NCBI GenBank assembly: GCA_020724185.1 | Contig: DYHL01000018.1 | Location: 1-18,025, forward strand | DNA from: Candidatus Nitrosymbiomonas sp. | Lineage (GTDB): Bacteria > Sysuimicrobiota > Sysuimicrobiia > Sysuimicrobiales > Humicultoraceae | Length of the DNA: 18,025 nt | Direction: 5' to 3' | Part shown: positions 1-7,475 of the stretch, piece by piece | How the letters are laid out: each line of letters starts with the position of its first letter | How positions within the stretch are numbered: the first letter of the stretch is position 1 | The notes under the pieces: generated by a model | Database searches by the model: none | The model's input: the letters and a program-made list of their open reading frames with translations, nothing else | Told to the model about the DNA's origin: nothing | Translations under genes and position numbers: made by a program

Positions 1-1631
1 CCCTCCCGGTCGTAGCTCAGGGCCTCTGCCACCGCGCTCCGGGGGGCCTCCAGGCCGGTGAGGTCCAGGTCGTCAGGTGACGGGATCAGTCCCACCGGGG
101 CCTCGGTGGCGCCTGCCCTACCCTTGATCCGAGCCACCATCCACTCGAGGATGCGCACGTTCTCGCAGTAGCCCGGCCAGAGGAACTGCCCGCCGGCGCC
201 GCGGCGGAACCAGTTGACGCGGAAGACCTTGGGCGGCGCGGCCAGCCGCTTTCCTAGCTCCAGCCAGCGGGCGAAGTAGTCGCCCATGTGGTAGCCGCAA
301 AACGGCAGCATCGCCATGGGGTCGCGGCGCACCACGCCCACCTTGCCGGTGGCCGCCGCCGTGGTCTCGGTTCCCATGGAGGCGCCCAGGTAGACGCCGT
401 GCTGCCAGTCGAACGCCTCGAAGACGAGCGGGACCACCTGCGAGCGCCGCGCACCAAAGATGATACCCGAGATCGGCACCCCCGCTGGGTCCTCCCATCT
501 GGGCGAGATGGTCGGGCAATGCCGCAGATAGGCCGTAAATCTAGAGTTAGGGTGTGCGGCAGGTCCGGCTTCGCTCTGCCACGGTCGGCCCTGCCAGTCC
601 AGGAGCCCTCCGGGTGGAGTGTCGCTTGCCCCCTCCCACCAGGGTTCTCCGTCCGGGGCCATGGCCACATTGGTGAAGAGGGCGTTCTGGCGAATCATCT
701 CCAGCGCACTGGGGTTCGTCTTGGCGTTGGTGTGCGGCACCACCCCGAACGAACCGCGTTCAGGGTTGATGGCCCGGAGTTGACCCTGATCGTCCACGCT
801 CATCCAGGCGATGTCGTCCCCGATCGTCCATACCCGATAGCCTGGGAGCGCCGATTGCACCATAGCCAGGTTGGTTTTGCCGGACGCGCTGGGCATGGCC
901 GCTGCCAGGTAGGTCACCTCGCCCGCGGGATCCTCGAGACCCAGGATCAACATGTGCTCGGCCATCCATCCTTCCTGGCGGGCCTGCCAGGAGGCGATGC
1001 GCAGCGCGTGGCACTTCTTCGCCAGGAGGGCGTTGCCGCCGTATCCGGTGCCGACGCTCCAGATGAGGCGCTCCTCGGGGAAGTGCATGACGAACCGTCG
1101 TTCCGGGGAGAGATCTGCCAGGGAGTGCAGGCCGGCGACAAAGTCATCCGGCGCGCGCAGATGGTCCAGCGCAACGCGCCCTGCCCTGGTCATGATGTGC
1201 ATGCTGGCCGTGACGTAGGCGCTGTCGCTGACCATGATGCCGACCCGGCTGTACGGTGAACCCACCGGCCCCATTAGGTAGGGGATCACGTACATGGTCC
1301 GGCCCCGCATGCTCCCCTTGTAGAGCGCTCCTACCTTTTCCTTGGCCTCGGCAGGGGCCATCCAGTTGTTGGTGGGCCCGGCTTCCTCGCGCTGCCGCGT
1401 GCAGACATAGGTCAGGTGCTCGGTGCGGGCCACATCGCTGGGATGGCTCCGGTGAAGGTAGCAGTTGGGATAGGTGGATTGGTTCAGGCGGTGCAGGGTG
1501 CCATCGCGGAGCATCCCGTCAACCAGCCGATTGAACTCCTCTTCCGAGCCCCCATGCCAGACCACGCGATCGGGGCGGCACAGGCGCGCCACCTCGTCCA
1601 CCCATTGCTCTGCCACCGCGGTCACGGCCAT
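1..1631 (-). CDS. pckG: GTP-dependent phosphoenolpyruvate carboxykinase (partial, C-terminus beyond left edge)
   Basis: Converts oxaloacetate plus GTP to phosphoenolpyruvate, CO2 and GDP in the cytoplasm, the entry step of gluconeogenesis. The minus-strand frame is open from ATG at 1631 to the window edge, giving 543 complete codons; family members are about 600 residues, so roughly 60-70 are missing. Visible landmarks are the substrate Arg in ARTEHLTYV (R69), the lysine pair in NALLAKKCHA (205-206), His226 in AEHMLILG, the P-loop PSASGKTNLAM (from 247), the metal/nucleotide motif WTIGDDIAWM (268-277), and HPNSRFTAYLRHCP followed by WEDPAGVPISGIIFGARR, all hallmarks of the GTP family rather than the ATP family. 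The P-loop cysteine typical of this family is Ser250 here. A GAGGAGG ribosome site lies 10 nt before the ATG. It is last in an operon, 22 bp after the HisJ-like gene. The family assignment is secure. Confidence 0.95.
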   Translation of the reverse strand, partial: MAVTAVAEQWVDEVARLCRPDRVVWHGGSEEEFNRLVDGMLRDGTLHRLNQSTYPNCYLHRSHPSDVARTEHLTYVCTRQREEAGPTNNWMAPAEAKEKVGALYKGSMRGRTMYVIPYLMGPVGSPYSRVGIMVSDSAYVTASMHIMTRAGRVALDHLRAPDDFVAGLHSLADLSPERRFVMHFPEERLIWSVGTGYGGNALLAKKCHALRIASWQARQEGWMAEHMLILGLEDPAGEVTYLAAAMPSASGKTNLAMVQSALPGYRVWTIGDDIAWMSVDDQGQLRAINPERGSFGVVPHTNAKTNPSALEMIRQNALFTNVAMAPDGEPWWEGASDTPPGGLLDWQGRPWQSEAGPAAHPNSRFTAYLRHCPTISPRWEDPAGVPISGIIFGARRSQVVPLVFEAFDWQHGVYLGASMGTETTAAATGKVGVVRRDPMAMLPFCGYHMGDYFARWLELGKRLAAPPKVFRVNWFRRGAGGQFLWPGYCENVRILEWMVARIKGRAGATEAPVGLIPSPDDLDLTGLEAPRSAVAEALSYDRE

Positions 1632-1653
1632 CGAGATCCAGCCTCCTCGTTTG

Positions 1654-2493
1654 TCAGAACCGTTCCATCCGCCAGCCCTCTTCGCGCAGGACCGCGAGCG
1701 CGGAACACCCTGCCTCGCGCATCAGCGCTTCCGCGTCGGGGTAGAAGGCGGCGACGTGCTCGGGGCAGTGGGCGTCGGCGGTGACGACCAGGGGAATCTC
1801 TAAGTCCAGGCACCGCCGTATGATCCACGGGCTGGGATGCGGTGTTGCCGACGATCCACGCCAGCCCGAGGTGTTGACCTCGACGATCAGGCCTGAGCGT
1901 GCGCAGGCCCGCAGCGTGGCCTCCACCTCGTCCCTGTACCACCCCTCGTTCTCGCTGAAGTAACGCCCATCGCCGTTCCAGGTCTTGATGTGATCAATGT
2001 GCGCCAGGATCGCCACACGGCTCCAGGCCGCCAGACCGCGCACCCGCTCGTAGTAGGCGGCGACCAGCGCACGGACGTCCCCACCGAAGATTTCGTGCAG
2101 CCCCTGCTCGAATCCCTGTCGCGTGAGGTCGAAGACCCACGGCGTCCCTGCCGCGGCGTGTCCGATGTAGTGGATGCCGCCGATCAGATACTCGAACCGG
2201 AGGGGGGCCACGATCGCCCACATGTCTGCCGCGTGCTCGGGGATGTAGTCGAACTCCATCCCAAGGTGCACGCGCAGCCGCCCGGCGTAGGCCCTCCGGA
2301 GGCGCTCGACCTCGGCGCAGTATGCCGGCAGATCTTCGGCCCGCATGGCGTAGTCGTTGGGGAAGGCAAGCGGCGAGTGGCTGGAGACCCCCAGCGCCTC
2401 CAGTCCGGCGGCAAGGGCTGCCTCCAGATACTCCGCGATCTCGCCCTCCCCGTCACAGTAACGGTTGTGGGTGTGATAGCTGGTCGTCAGCAT
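1654..2493 (-). CDS. HisJ-like PHP-family histidinol-phosphatase
   Basis: Predicted cytoplasmic metal-dependent phosphatase of 279 residues, the usual length for the HisJ/HisK histidinol-phosphatase family, which removes phosphate from L-histidinol phosphate. The PHP metal-binding motifs appear in order: HTH at 7-9, His39 in SSHSPLAF, Glu80 in GMEFDY, His108 in GGIHYIG, His165 in LAHIDH, and Asp240/His242 in TADAHCPEHVA. The ATG at 2493 abuts the stop codon of the upstream MFS gene with no gap, and GAGGAG sits 9 nt before it inside that gene, so translation is probably coupled. No other histidine gene is visible; its neighbours are a transporter and PEP carboxykinase. The true substrate could therefore be another phosphate monoester. 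The family is clear, the specific substrate is inferred. Confidence 0.85.
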   Translation of the reverse strand: MLTTSYHTHNRYCDGEGEIAEYLEAALAAGLEALGVSSHSPLAFPNDYAMRAEDLPAYCAEVERLRRAYAGRLRVHLGMEFDYIPEHAADMWAIVAPLRFEYLIGGIHYIGHAAAGTPWVFDLTRQGFEQGLHEIFGGDVRALVAAYYERVRGLAAWSRVAILAHIDHIKTWNGDGRYFSENEGWYRDEVEATLRACARSGLIVEVNTSGWRGSSATPHPSPWIIRRCLDLEIPLVVTADAHCPEHVAAFYPDAEALMREAGCSALAVLREEGWRMERF

Positions 2494-3753
2494 CTAGCGT
2501 CGCTCCTCGGGAGGCCGGACATTGCGGAACATCCGGAAGAGGAGCAGGTCGTAGATGATCTTGAGCCCACCTCCCAGGAAGAACGGCACACCCAGCCCTA
2601 CGAGCTGCATCGCCACGCCGGCCACGATCGGGGTGGTCGCCTGCGCCAGGTTGCGCGCGATGTTCGTCACCCCGGCGGCCGCTACACGCTCCTCGGGATC
2701 CACCACGGCCACGACGTAGGACTGGCGCGTGGGGACGTCCATCTGGGAGAGGACGTGGCGGGCCAGGATCAGGCCGATTGCCCACGGCAGCGAGGGCGCC
2801 AGCGGCAGGGCCATCAGCAGCACGTTGGAAGGCAGGTGCGTGAACACCATGGTGTTGATCAGGCCGATGCGTTCCGCGACCTTTGCCGCGGCCAGGAACG
2901 AGGCGGCCTGCAGCAGGCCCACGCCCAGGAAGATCGGGCCGAGTATCTCCGGACCCGCGCCCCAGCGCAGGTTGAAGTAGTAGGCGACCAGGCTCTGCAC
3001 CACGAACCCACCGCCGAACGAATCCAGACTGAACAGAGCGGCCAGTTTCAGGACTATCCCGCGTGAACGGCGCAGGCCGTAGCCCGATGGGCTTCCGGAC
3101 GCCACCTCGACGCGGCTGCTGAGCCGCGTGAACAGCCACAGCGCGACGCAAGCGAACGTCGCATAGGCCAGGAACATCGTTTTGAATGAAGCCCGTGGGT
3201 CCATCCCAAGGATCTGCTGTAGCAGGACGGGCGTGCCAGCGGCCAGCGCGCCCAGAGATCCTGCCAGCGCGCCGACCATGTTGTAGAGTGAGAACAGCCG
3301 CGTCCGGTGCTCCTGCGCCGCCGTCTGCGGGAGGATCGCCTGCTCGAGCGAGAGGAAGGGGCCTACCTCGCCCGAGGTCGCGCCCACCGTGCCGGTCAGC
3401 GATGCCAGGATGAGAATCGGATACCAGGTGCTGAACGCGAACGCCGCGCCACTGCAGGCCATGAACAGCGCGCTGATCTGAAGCATCCTGCGCCGGCCGT
3501 ACCGGTCGGCGGTTCCGGCGAACAGCGCGGTGAGCGCGGCCGATCCCAGCAGGGTCGCGGTTAGCACCGCGCCAACCTGCCAGGGCGCGAAGCCCGCCTC
3601 CTTGAGGTAGACGCCCAGCAGCACGGACTGGAACCCGTAGGCGAAGGTTCGGACCGCGCGCGCGCCCAGGATTATTCGTCCGTCAACCGACACCCAGGAG
3701 GAAGCAGGTAGGTCTCGGGCAGAACTCACCATGCCAGGTAGCTTCGGCACCAT
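2494..3753 (-). CDS. MFS transporter
   Basis: Integral membrane transporter of the major facilitator superfamily, 419 residues, the normal length for a 12-helix member. Hydrophobic segments alternate through the whole protein, and the loop 2-3 signature is visible as GTADRYGRRRML (80-91). A second conserved patch, GPFLSLEQAILPQ (131-143), falls at the start of a middle helix. The substrate cannot be read from sequence; sugar, drug or organic-acid efflux are all possible. It is first in a minus-strand operon with the HisJ-like gene and pckG, and its end touches the next start. The ATG at 3753 has only a weak G-rich site (GGGGCGG) before it; a second in-frame ATG at 3732 would remove seven residues but has no better site. 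Any promoter must overlap the 33 bp gap and the start of the divergent PFK gene. Confidence 0.85.
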   Translation of the reverse strand: MVPKLPGMVSSARDLPASSWVSVDGRIILGARAVRTFAYGFQSVLLGVYLKEAGFAPWQVGAVLTATLLGSAALTALFAGTADRYGRRRMLQISALFMACSGAAFAFSTWYPILILASLTGTVGATSGEVGPFLSLEQAILPQTAAQEHRTRLFSLYNMVGALAGSLGALAAGTPVLLQQILGMDPRASFKTMFLAYATFACVALWLFTRLSSRVEVASGSPSGYGLRRSRGIVLKLAALFSLDSFGGGFVVQSLVAYYFNLRWGAGPEILGPIFLGVGLLQAASFLAAAKVAERIGLINTMVFTHLPSNVLLMALPLAPSLPWAIGLILARHVLSQMDVPTRQSYVVAVVDPEERVAAAGVTNIARNLAQATTPIVAGVAMQLVGLGVPFFLGGGLKIIYDLLLFRMFRNVRPPEERR

Positions 3754-3786
3754 GCCGGGCCGCCCCTACGCTGAGGTGGCAAAGAG

Positions 3787-4881
3787 ATGGCTTCGCGTCG
3801 TCGAATCGGAATTCTGACCGGTGGAGGAGACTGCCCTGGCCTGAACGCCGTCATTCGGGCTGTGGTGCTGTCCGCGGCCAGCGGCATGGGTTGGGAGGTG
3901 CTGGGCATCGAGGACGGGTTCGACGGCCTGTTGCACGACAGGATCCGGCCGCTGGAGAGTGACGACGTGCGCGGTATCCTGACGCAGGGCGGCACGATCC
4001 TCGGGACCACCAACCGCGGGAACCCCTTCGCCTGGCCGGTCGAGCGCGACGGGCGCCGGGAGGTGATTGATGCGTCCCGTACGGTGCTGAAACGCCTGGA
4101 AACCCTACGGTTGGACGCGCTGCTCGTCATCGGAGGCGACGGCACCCTGCACATCGCCGACGCGTTGTGCCGGATGGGCGCGCCCATCGTTGGCATTCCC
4201 AAGACCATTGACAACGACATCTCAGCCACGGACGTGACGTTCGGATTCGACACCGCGCGGCTCACGGCGACCGAGGCCATAGACAAGCTCCACACGACCG
4301 CTGAGAGCCACCACAGGATCATGGTCGTGGAGACGATGGGCCGTAACGCCGGATGGATTGCACTGGAGTCCGGGATCGCCGGTGGCGCGAACTCCGTGTT
4401 GATCCCGGAGGTGCCGTTCCGCATCGAGGTCGTCGCGCAGGCAATCGAGGAGCGTGCGGCCCGCGGCCGGAGGTTCTCGATCGTGGTGGTTTCCGAGGGG
4501 GCCGTCCAGGTCGGTGGAGCCCAGGTTGTTCAGGAGGAGGGCGGCCCAGGCAGGCTTCCCCGGCTCGGCGGGATAGGGCAACAGGTCGCTGCTGCCCTCG
4601 GCGATGTGACCGGTCGGGAGACCCGGTGCACGGTGTTGGGGCATCTCCAGAGGGGCGGGAGCCCTACTCCATTCGACCGGCTGCTGGCCACGCGGTTCGG
4701 GGTCCGCGCGGTAGAATGTGTCATGGAGAACCGCCAGGGGCAGATGGTCGCGCTGCGCGGTCCGTCGGTGGTTGCGGTGCCGATCTCCGAGGCCATCGCC
4801 GAGCCCAAGCGGGTGGCCCCGGACGGCGAGTTGGCCCGCACGGCGCGCGAGTTGGGTATCTCATTGGGTGACGAAGTCTGA
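3787..4881 (+). CDS. 6-phosphofructokinase, predicted ATP-dependent
   Basis: Phosphorylates fructose 6-phosphate to fructose 1,6-bisphosphate; 364 residues, PFK-A superfamily. Visible motifs are the N-terminal TGGGDCPGLNAVIRA (11-25), the phosphoryl-donor motif GGDG (116-119), the catalytic loop PKTIDND (138-144, Asp142 the likely base), METMGR-like VETMGRNAGW (181-190), PEVPF (207-211) and LGHLQRGGSPTPFDR (284-298). Gly119 occupies the place of E. coli Gly104, which in characterised enzymes goes with ATP use. Lys139 occupies the place of E. coli Gly124, so this is the mixed Gly/Lys type known from some ATP-PFKs, rather than the classic E. coli type. GAGGTGG about 7 nt before the ATG supports the start. 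It is followed after 18 nt by a paralogue with a PPi signature. The cofactor is a prediction from two residues. Confidence 0.93.
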   Translation: MASRRRIGILTGGGDCPGLNAVIRAVVLSAASGMGWEVLGIEDGFDGLLHDRIRPLESDDVRGILTQGGTILGTTNRGNPFAWPVERDGRREVIDASRTVLKRLETLRLDALLVIGGDGTLHIADALCRMGAPIVGIPKTIDNDISATDVTFGFDTARLTATEAIDKLHTTAESHHRIMVVETMGRNAGWIALESGIAGGANSVLIPEVPFRIEVVAQAIEERAARGRRFSIVVVSEGAVQVGGAQVVQEEGGPGRLPRLGGIGQQVAAALGDVTGRETRCTVLGHLQRGGSPTPFDRLLATRFGVRAVECVMENRQGQMVALRGPSVVAVPISEAIAEPKRVAPDGELARTARELGISLGDEV

Positions 4882-4899
4882 CGGCCCGGAGGGTTAGAG

Positions 4900-5925
4900 A
4901 TGCAGATTGCGGTGCTGACCGGCGGCGGTGACGCCCCGGGTTTGAACGCGGCTATCCGTGCGATTACCCGGCGGGCCCTTGATGGGGGTCACGAGGTCAT
5001 CGGGATCCGCAAGGGCTGGTTGGGCCTGCTCGAAGGGGACACCTTTCCCCTGACCCGGGACAGCGTCTCGGGCATCCTGCCGCGCGGGGGGACCATCCTG
5101 GGGACGTCGCGCACGAACCCCTTCAAGGCCGACGAAGGCGAGGCCCGCCTGATGCGCACGATCGAGCGGTTGGGGATTGACGCCATCATCGCCATCGGCG
5201 GTGACGACACGTTGAGCGTGGCCTTGCGGCTCTTCAAGATGGGCGTCAACGTCGTCGGGGTTCCCAAGACCATGGACAACGACGTCCCGGGCACCGACTA
5301 CACGATCGGCTTCGACACCGCGGTGAACATCGTGATGGACGCCTGTGACCGGCTGCACACCACCGCGGAGGCCCATCACCGGGTGATGATCGTTGAGGTC
5401 ATGGGTCGCGATGCCGGCTGGGTGGCCGGGGTCGGGGGCCTCTCCGGGGGCGCCGATGTCATTCTTGTTCCCGAGGTCCCGTTCACGATTGAAGAGGTGT
5501 GCGAGGTCGTGCGCCGGCGCCACGCGCGCGGCAGGACCTTCAGCATCGTGGTGGTTGCCGAGGGGGCCAGGCCGACCGATTTTGGGTTGCAGATCACGCA
5601 AGACGCCCGCGTGGACGAGTTCGGCCACGTACGCCTGGGCGGGATAGGCGCCCTGCTCGCCCGCGAGGTCGAGGCGCAGACCGGATACGAGACGCGCGTA
5701 ACCGTGCTCGGTCACCTACAGCGCGGCGGATCGCCCACGGTCTTCGACAGGCTCCTGGCCACCCGGCTGGGCGTGGCGGCGGTGGAGGCGGTCGAGGCCG
5801 GCAAGTTCGGGATGATGATGGCGCTACGCGGGACGAAGATCGTTAGCGTCGATCTGGAAGAGGCGCTCTCCGGTACGAGCCCACTTGATCCGGAGCTATA
5901 CCGGCTCTCGCGACTGTTCCACTAG
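4900..5925 (+). CDS. 6-phosphofructokinase, predicted pyrophosphate-dependent
   Basis: Second member of the tandem pair, 341 residues. Predicted to interconvert fructose 6-phosphate and fructose 1,6-bisphosphate using pyrophosphate, reversibly, so it could work in either glycolysis or gluconeogenesis. The order of motifs matches the upstream gene: TGGGDAPGLNAAIRA (7-21), GGDD (100-103), PKTMDND (122-128), VEVMGRDAGW (165-174), PEVPF (191-195), LGHLQRGGSPTVFDR (270-284). Asp103 at the E. coli Gly104 site together with Lys123 at the Gly124 site is the combination seen in PPi-PFKs. GGAGGG before the ATG is a good ribosome site, and the short gap implies co-transcription. It ends 41 bp from the convergent ATPase gene. 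The family is certain; pyrophosphate use is strongly suggested but needs an assay. Confidence 0.92.
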   Translation: MQIAVLTGGGDAPGLNAAIRAITRRALDGGHEVIGIRKGWLGLLEGDTFPLTRDSVSGILPRGGTILGTSRTNPFKADEGEARLMRTIERLGIDAIIAIGGDDTLSVALRLFKMGVNVVGVPKTMDNDVPGTDYTIGFDTAVNIVMDACDRLHTTAEAHHRVMIVEVMGRDAGWVAGVGGLSGGADVILVPEVPFTIEEVCEVVRRRHARGRTFSIVVVAEGARPTDFGLQITQDARVDEFGHVRLGGIGALLAREVEAQTGYETRVTVLGHLQRGGSPTVFDRLLATRLGVAAVEAVEAGKFGMMMALRGTKIVSVDLEEALSGTSPLDPELYRLSRLFH

Positions 5926-5966
5926 GCCGCCCCTGCCCCTATCCCGGTGTTCTCTGTGCCGGCCGG
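5926..5966. other. Convergent gap without a clear terminator
   Basis: The 41 bp between the second PFK gene and the convergent ATPase gene hold a GC-rich self-complementary stretch (GCCGGCCGGC at 5958-5967) and two CCGG blocks separated by an 11 nt pyrimidine-rich loop. No stem followed by a T-run is visible on either strand, so termination here is either factor-dependent or lies inside the coding ends. Confidence 0.3.
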
Positions 5967-7370
5967 CTAGTAGAGGTCGGGCACCGTGTAGAGCATGACG
6001 CCGCGCTCACGCGCCGCCCGCCGAGCCGCTGGGCTGAACTGCCGCCGGGCGTAGAGGGCCAGGCCGCGGGGGGCGTACCCGGTGCGCGTCTGGAAGTAGG
6101 CGGCCTTCCGTTGGAGGTCGTCCACCTCTCGCGGGTGCGCGGAACTCGCCGACCAACTGCACTCAGCCAGATAGGCGTCCCTGCTCGCATGGCGCACGGC
6201 CACCACGTCAATCTCCTCTTTACCGTCCCACCAGGATCCGACGGCGTCGGGTACGAACGGCAGCCGGCCGTCCCTCGCGAGCAGCCAGGTGTGCGCCCGC
6301 GCGCAGCCCTCGAACACCGGCCCCATGTACTCCGGCAGGGATGGCCGGACTCGTTGCGCCCAGACCTCCTGCGCCCGGCCCTGCTCCAATGCGCTGCGGT
6401 TGGGCGCAGCGAACCGGAACCAGAACCGGACGAACGGGTCGCCGATGCGGTAGATGGCATCTCGGGTGCGGGCAGGGTTGCGTACGGTTGCAGGGACCAC
6501 GCGCTCGACCAGCCCCAGTCTCTCGAGCCGGTTCAGGTATGGCTGCGCGCTCGCCCGGCTTTCAGAACCGAATACGGCTCGGGCGACGTCCTGGTGGCGC
6601 GTGGCGCCCGAGGCCAGCGCGGCCAGGGCCGCGGCGTAGCGGGCCGCCTCCCGCAACTCGGCTTGTAGCATGAACGGGACCTCTTCGTACAACATCGCAC
6701 CGCGGGTGAGGAGGGCCCCGACGACGTTCGTCGCCAGCGGCTCCGCGGAATCGAACTGCTCCAAGTACGCCGGCATCCCGCCGAGGATCCCGTAGGCCGC
6801 CAGTTGGTCTTCGCGGCTGTAGCCCGGCAAGAACCGCGCGGCGTCCCGATACCCCAGCGGCTTCACCATCCACTGGCCGGTGCGGCGGCCGTAGAGGGGG
6901 CTGCGCTGCCCAAGGACATCGCTCTCCATAACGCTAACCTGGGAGCCGCATAGGACGAGCACCAGTTGGGTCTGCCGCAGCTCGGCGTCCCACAGATTCT
7001 GGAGCTGCGAGGCGACCGCCGGATTGGCCCCCAGCAGGTAAGGGAACTCGTCCATGACGACGACCAGTCGCCTATCACGCGCGATCCGGCCAAAGAGCCG
7101 GAACGCTGATGGCCAGTCCTGGAGCAGCGTTCCCTCGGGCAGGGGGCTACCGGGGATCTCGACCAACAGTGCGGACAGTTCCCGCAGGAGCTGTTCGGAC
7201 GTCGTCTGGCTGGCTACGAAGAACAGATGCGGGAGCTGGGCGCAGAACCGGCGCAGCAACTCGGTCTTCCCGACACGCCGTCGCCCGTACAGGACTACCA
7301 GCTCGGCGCGGCCGGAGGCCGCCCGCTCGCGCAGGTAGCGCAGTTCATCCTCGCGGTCTAGGAAGGCCAT
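5967..7370 (-). CDS. ATPase with winged helix and DUF234-like nuclease-fold tail
   Basis: A 467-residue protein of the family usually annotated 'ATP-binding protein' (ATPase_2 plus DUF234, common in archaea, scattered in bacteria); its cellular role is unknown. The N-terminal P-loop domain shows Walker A GRRRVGKT (29-36), Walker B LVVVMDEFPYL (102-112) and a sensor-like CGSQ (141-144). Residues about 245-315 look like a winged helix (HQDVARAVFGSE, QPYLNRLERLGLVERV). The C-terminus contains KEEIDVVAV (384-392) and AYLAECSWS (399-407), the shape of a PD-(D/E)xK core, but Ser405 stands where lysine is expected. The ATG at 7370 has no ribosome site and lies 1 nt from a tandem repeat and a palindrome, suggesting a very short leader. 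It is transcribed alone. Horizontal transfer is plausible but not shown. Confidence 0.85.
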   Translation of the reverse strand: MAFLDREDELRYLRERAASGRAELVVLYGRRRVGKTELLRRFCAQLPHLFFVASQTTSEQLLRELSALLVEIPGSPLPEGTLLQDWPSAFRLFGRIARDRRLVVVMDEFPYLLGANPAVASQLQNLWDAELRQTQLVLVLCGSQVSVMESDVLGQRSPLYGRRTGQWMVKPLGYRDAARFLPGYSREDQLAAYGILGGMPAYLEQFDSAEPLATNVVGALLTRGAMLYEEVPFMLQAELREAARYAAALAALASGATRHQDVARAVFGSESRASAQPYLNRLERLGLVERVVPATVRNPARTRDAIYRIGDPFVRFWFRFAAPNRSALEQGRAQEVWAQRVRPSLPEYMGPVFEGCARAHTWLLARDGRLPFVPDAVGSWWDGKEEIDVVAVRHASRDAYLAECSWSASSAHPREVDDLQRKAAYFQTRTGYAPRGLALYARRQFSPAARRAARERGVMLYTVPDLY

Positions 7371-7371
7371 T

Positions 7372-7401
7372 GTGTAATCGTGGTTAGTGTAATCATGGTT
7401 A
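7372..7401. repeat. 15-bp tandem direct repeat upstream of the ATPase gene
   Basis: GTGTAATCGTGGTTA (7372-7386) is followed directly by GTGTAATCATGGTTA (7387-7401), matching at 14 of 15 positions. The AT-rich composition stands out from the GC-rich surroundings. The repeat begins 1 nt upstream of the ATPase start codon, and the second copy forms part of a palindrome. Confidence 0.9.
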
Positions 7402-7407
7402 CACTAA
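7384..7407. promoter_or_regulatory. 24-bp near-perfect palindrome, probable operator
   Basis: Nine-base arms TTAGTGTAA and TTACACTAA are exact inverse complements around a six-base centre TCATGG, so 22 of 24 positions are symmetric. It lies 13 bp upstream of the ATPase start, where a repressor would block transcription or initiation. On the minus strand it includes TACACT, a possible though imperfect -10 element that would give a leader of only about 8 nt. The binding protein is unknown; the ATPase itself has a winged-helix segment and might autoregulate. Confidence 0.6.
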
Positions 7408-7439
7408 TAGATCCTACAGACCGGGGATGGGCTGTCAAG

Positions 7440-7454
7440 GGGCTGAACCAGCCC
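7440..7454 (-). terminator. Short GC hairpin after the ABC-2 permease gene
   Basis: GGGCTG (7440-7445) pairs with CAGCCC (7449-7454) across a 3 nt loop, about 20 bp beyond the permease stop at 7476. There is no convincing T-run after it on the minus strand, so it is only a candidate terminator for the upstream four-gene operon. A further GGGCTG copy just to its left (7430-7435) offers an alternative pairing. Confidence 0.35.
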
Positions 7455-7475
7455 GGGTGGGGTGAGCTTCATCCG

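Noticed and set aside
288..1259. 323-residue plus-strand open frame
   Set aside because: It lies opposite the coding strand of PEP carboxykinase, whose conserved motifs fix the minus-strand frame; it is a high-GC shadow with no recognisable domain.
1990..3066. 358-residue plus-strand open frame
   Set aside because: It runs antisense through the HisJ-like and MFS genes, both identified by motifs, and its His/Arg/Gln-rich composition is that of a reverse-frame artefact.
4894..5715. 273-residue minus-strand open frame
   Set aside because: It is the complement of the second phosphofructokinase gene; every PFK motif is on the plus strand.
5926..5966. Rho-independent terminator between the convergent genes
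   Set aside because: Self-complementary CCGG blocks are present but no stable stem with a following T-run was found on either strand.
7372..7407. CRISPR repeats or a transposon end
   Set aside because: The repeat units are adjacent with no spacers, and there is no transposase or second matching end in the window.
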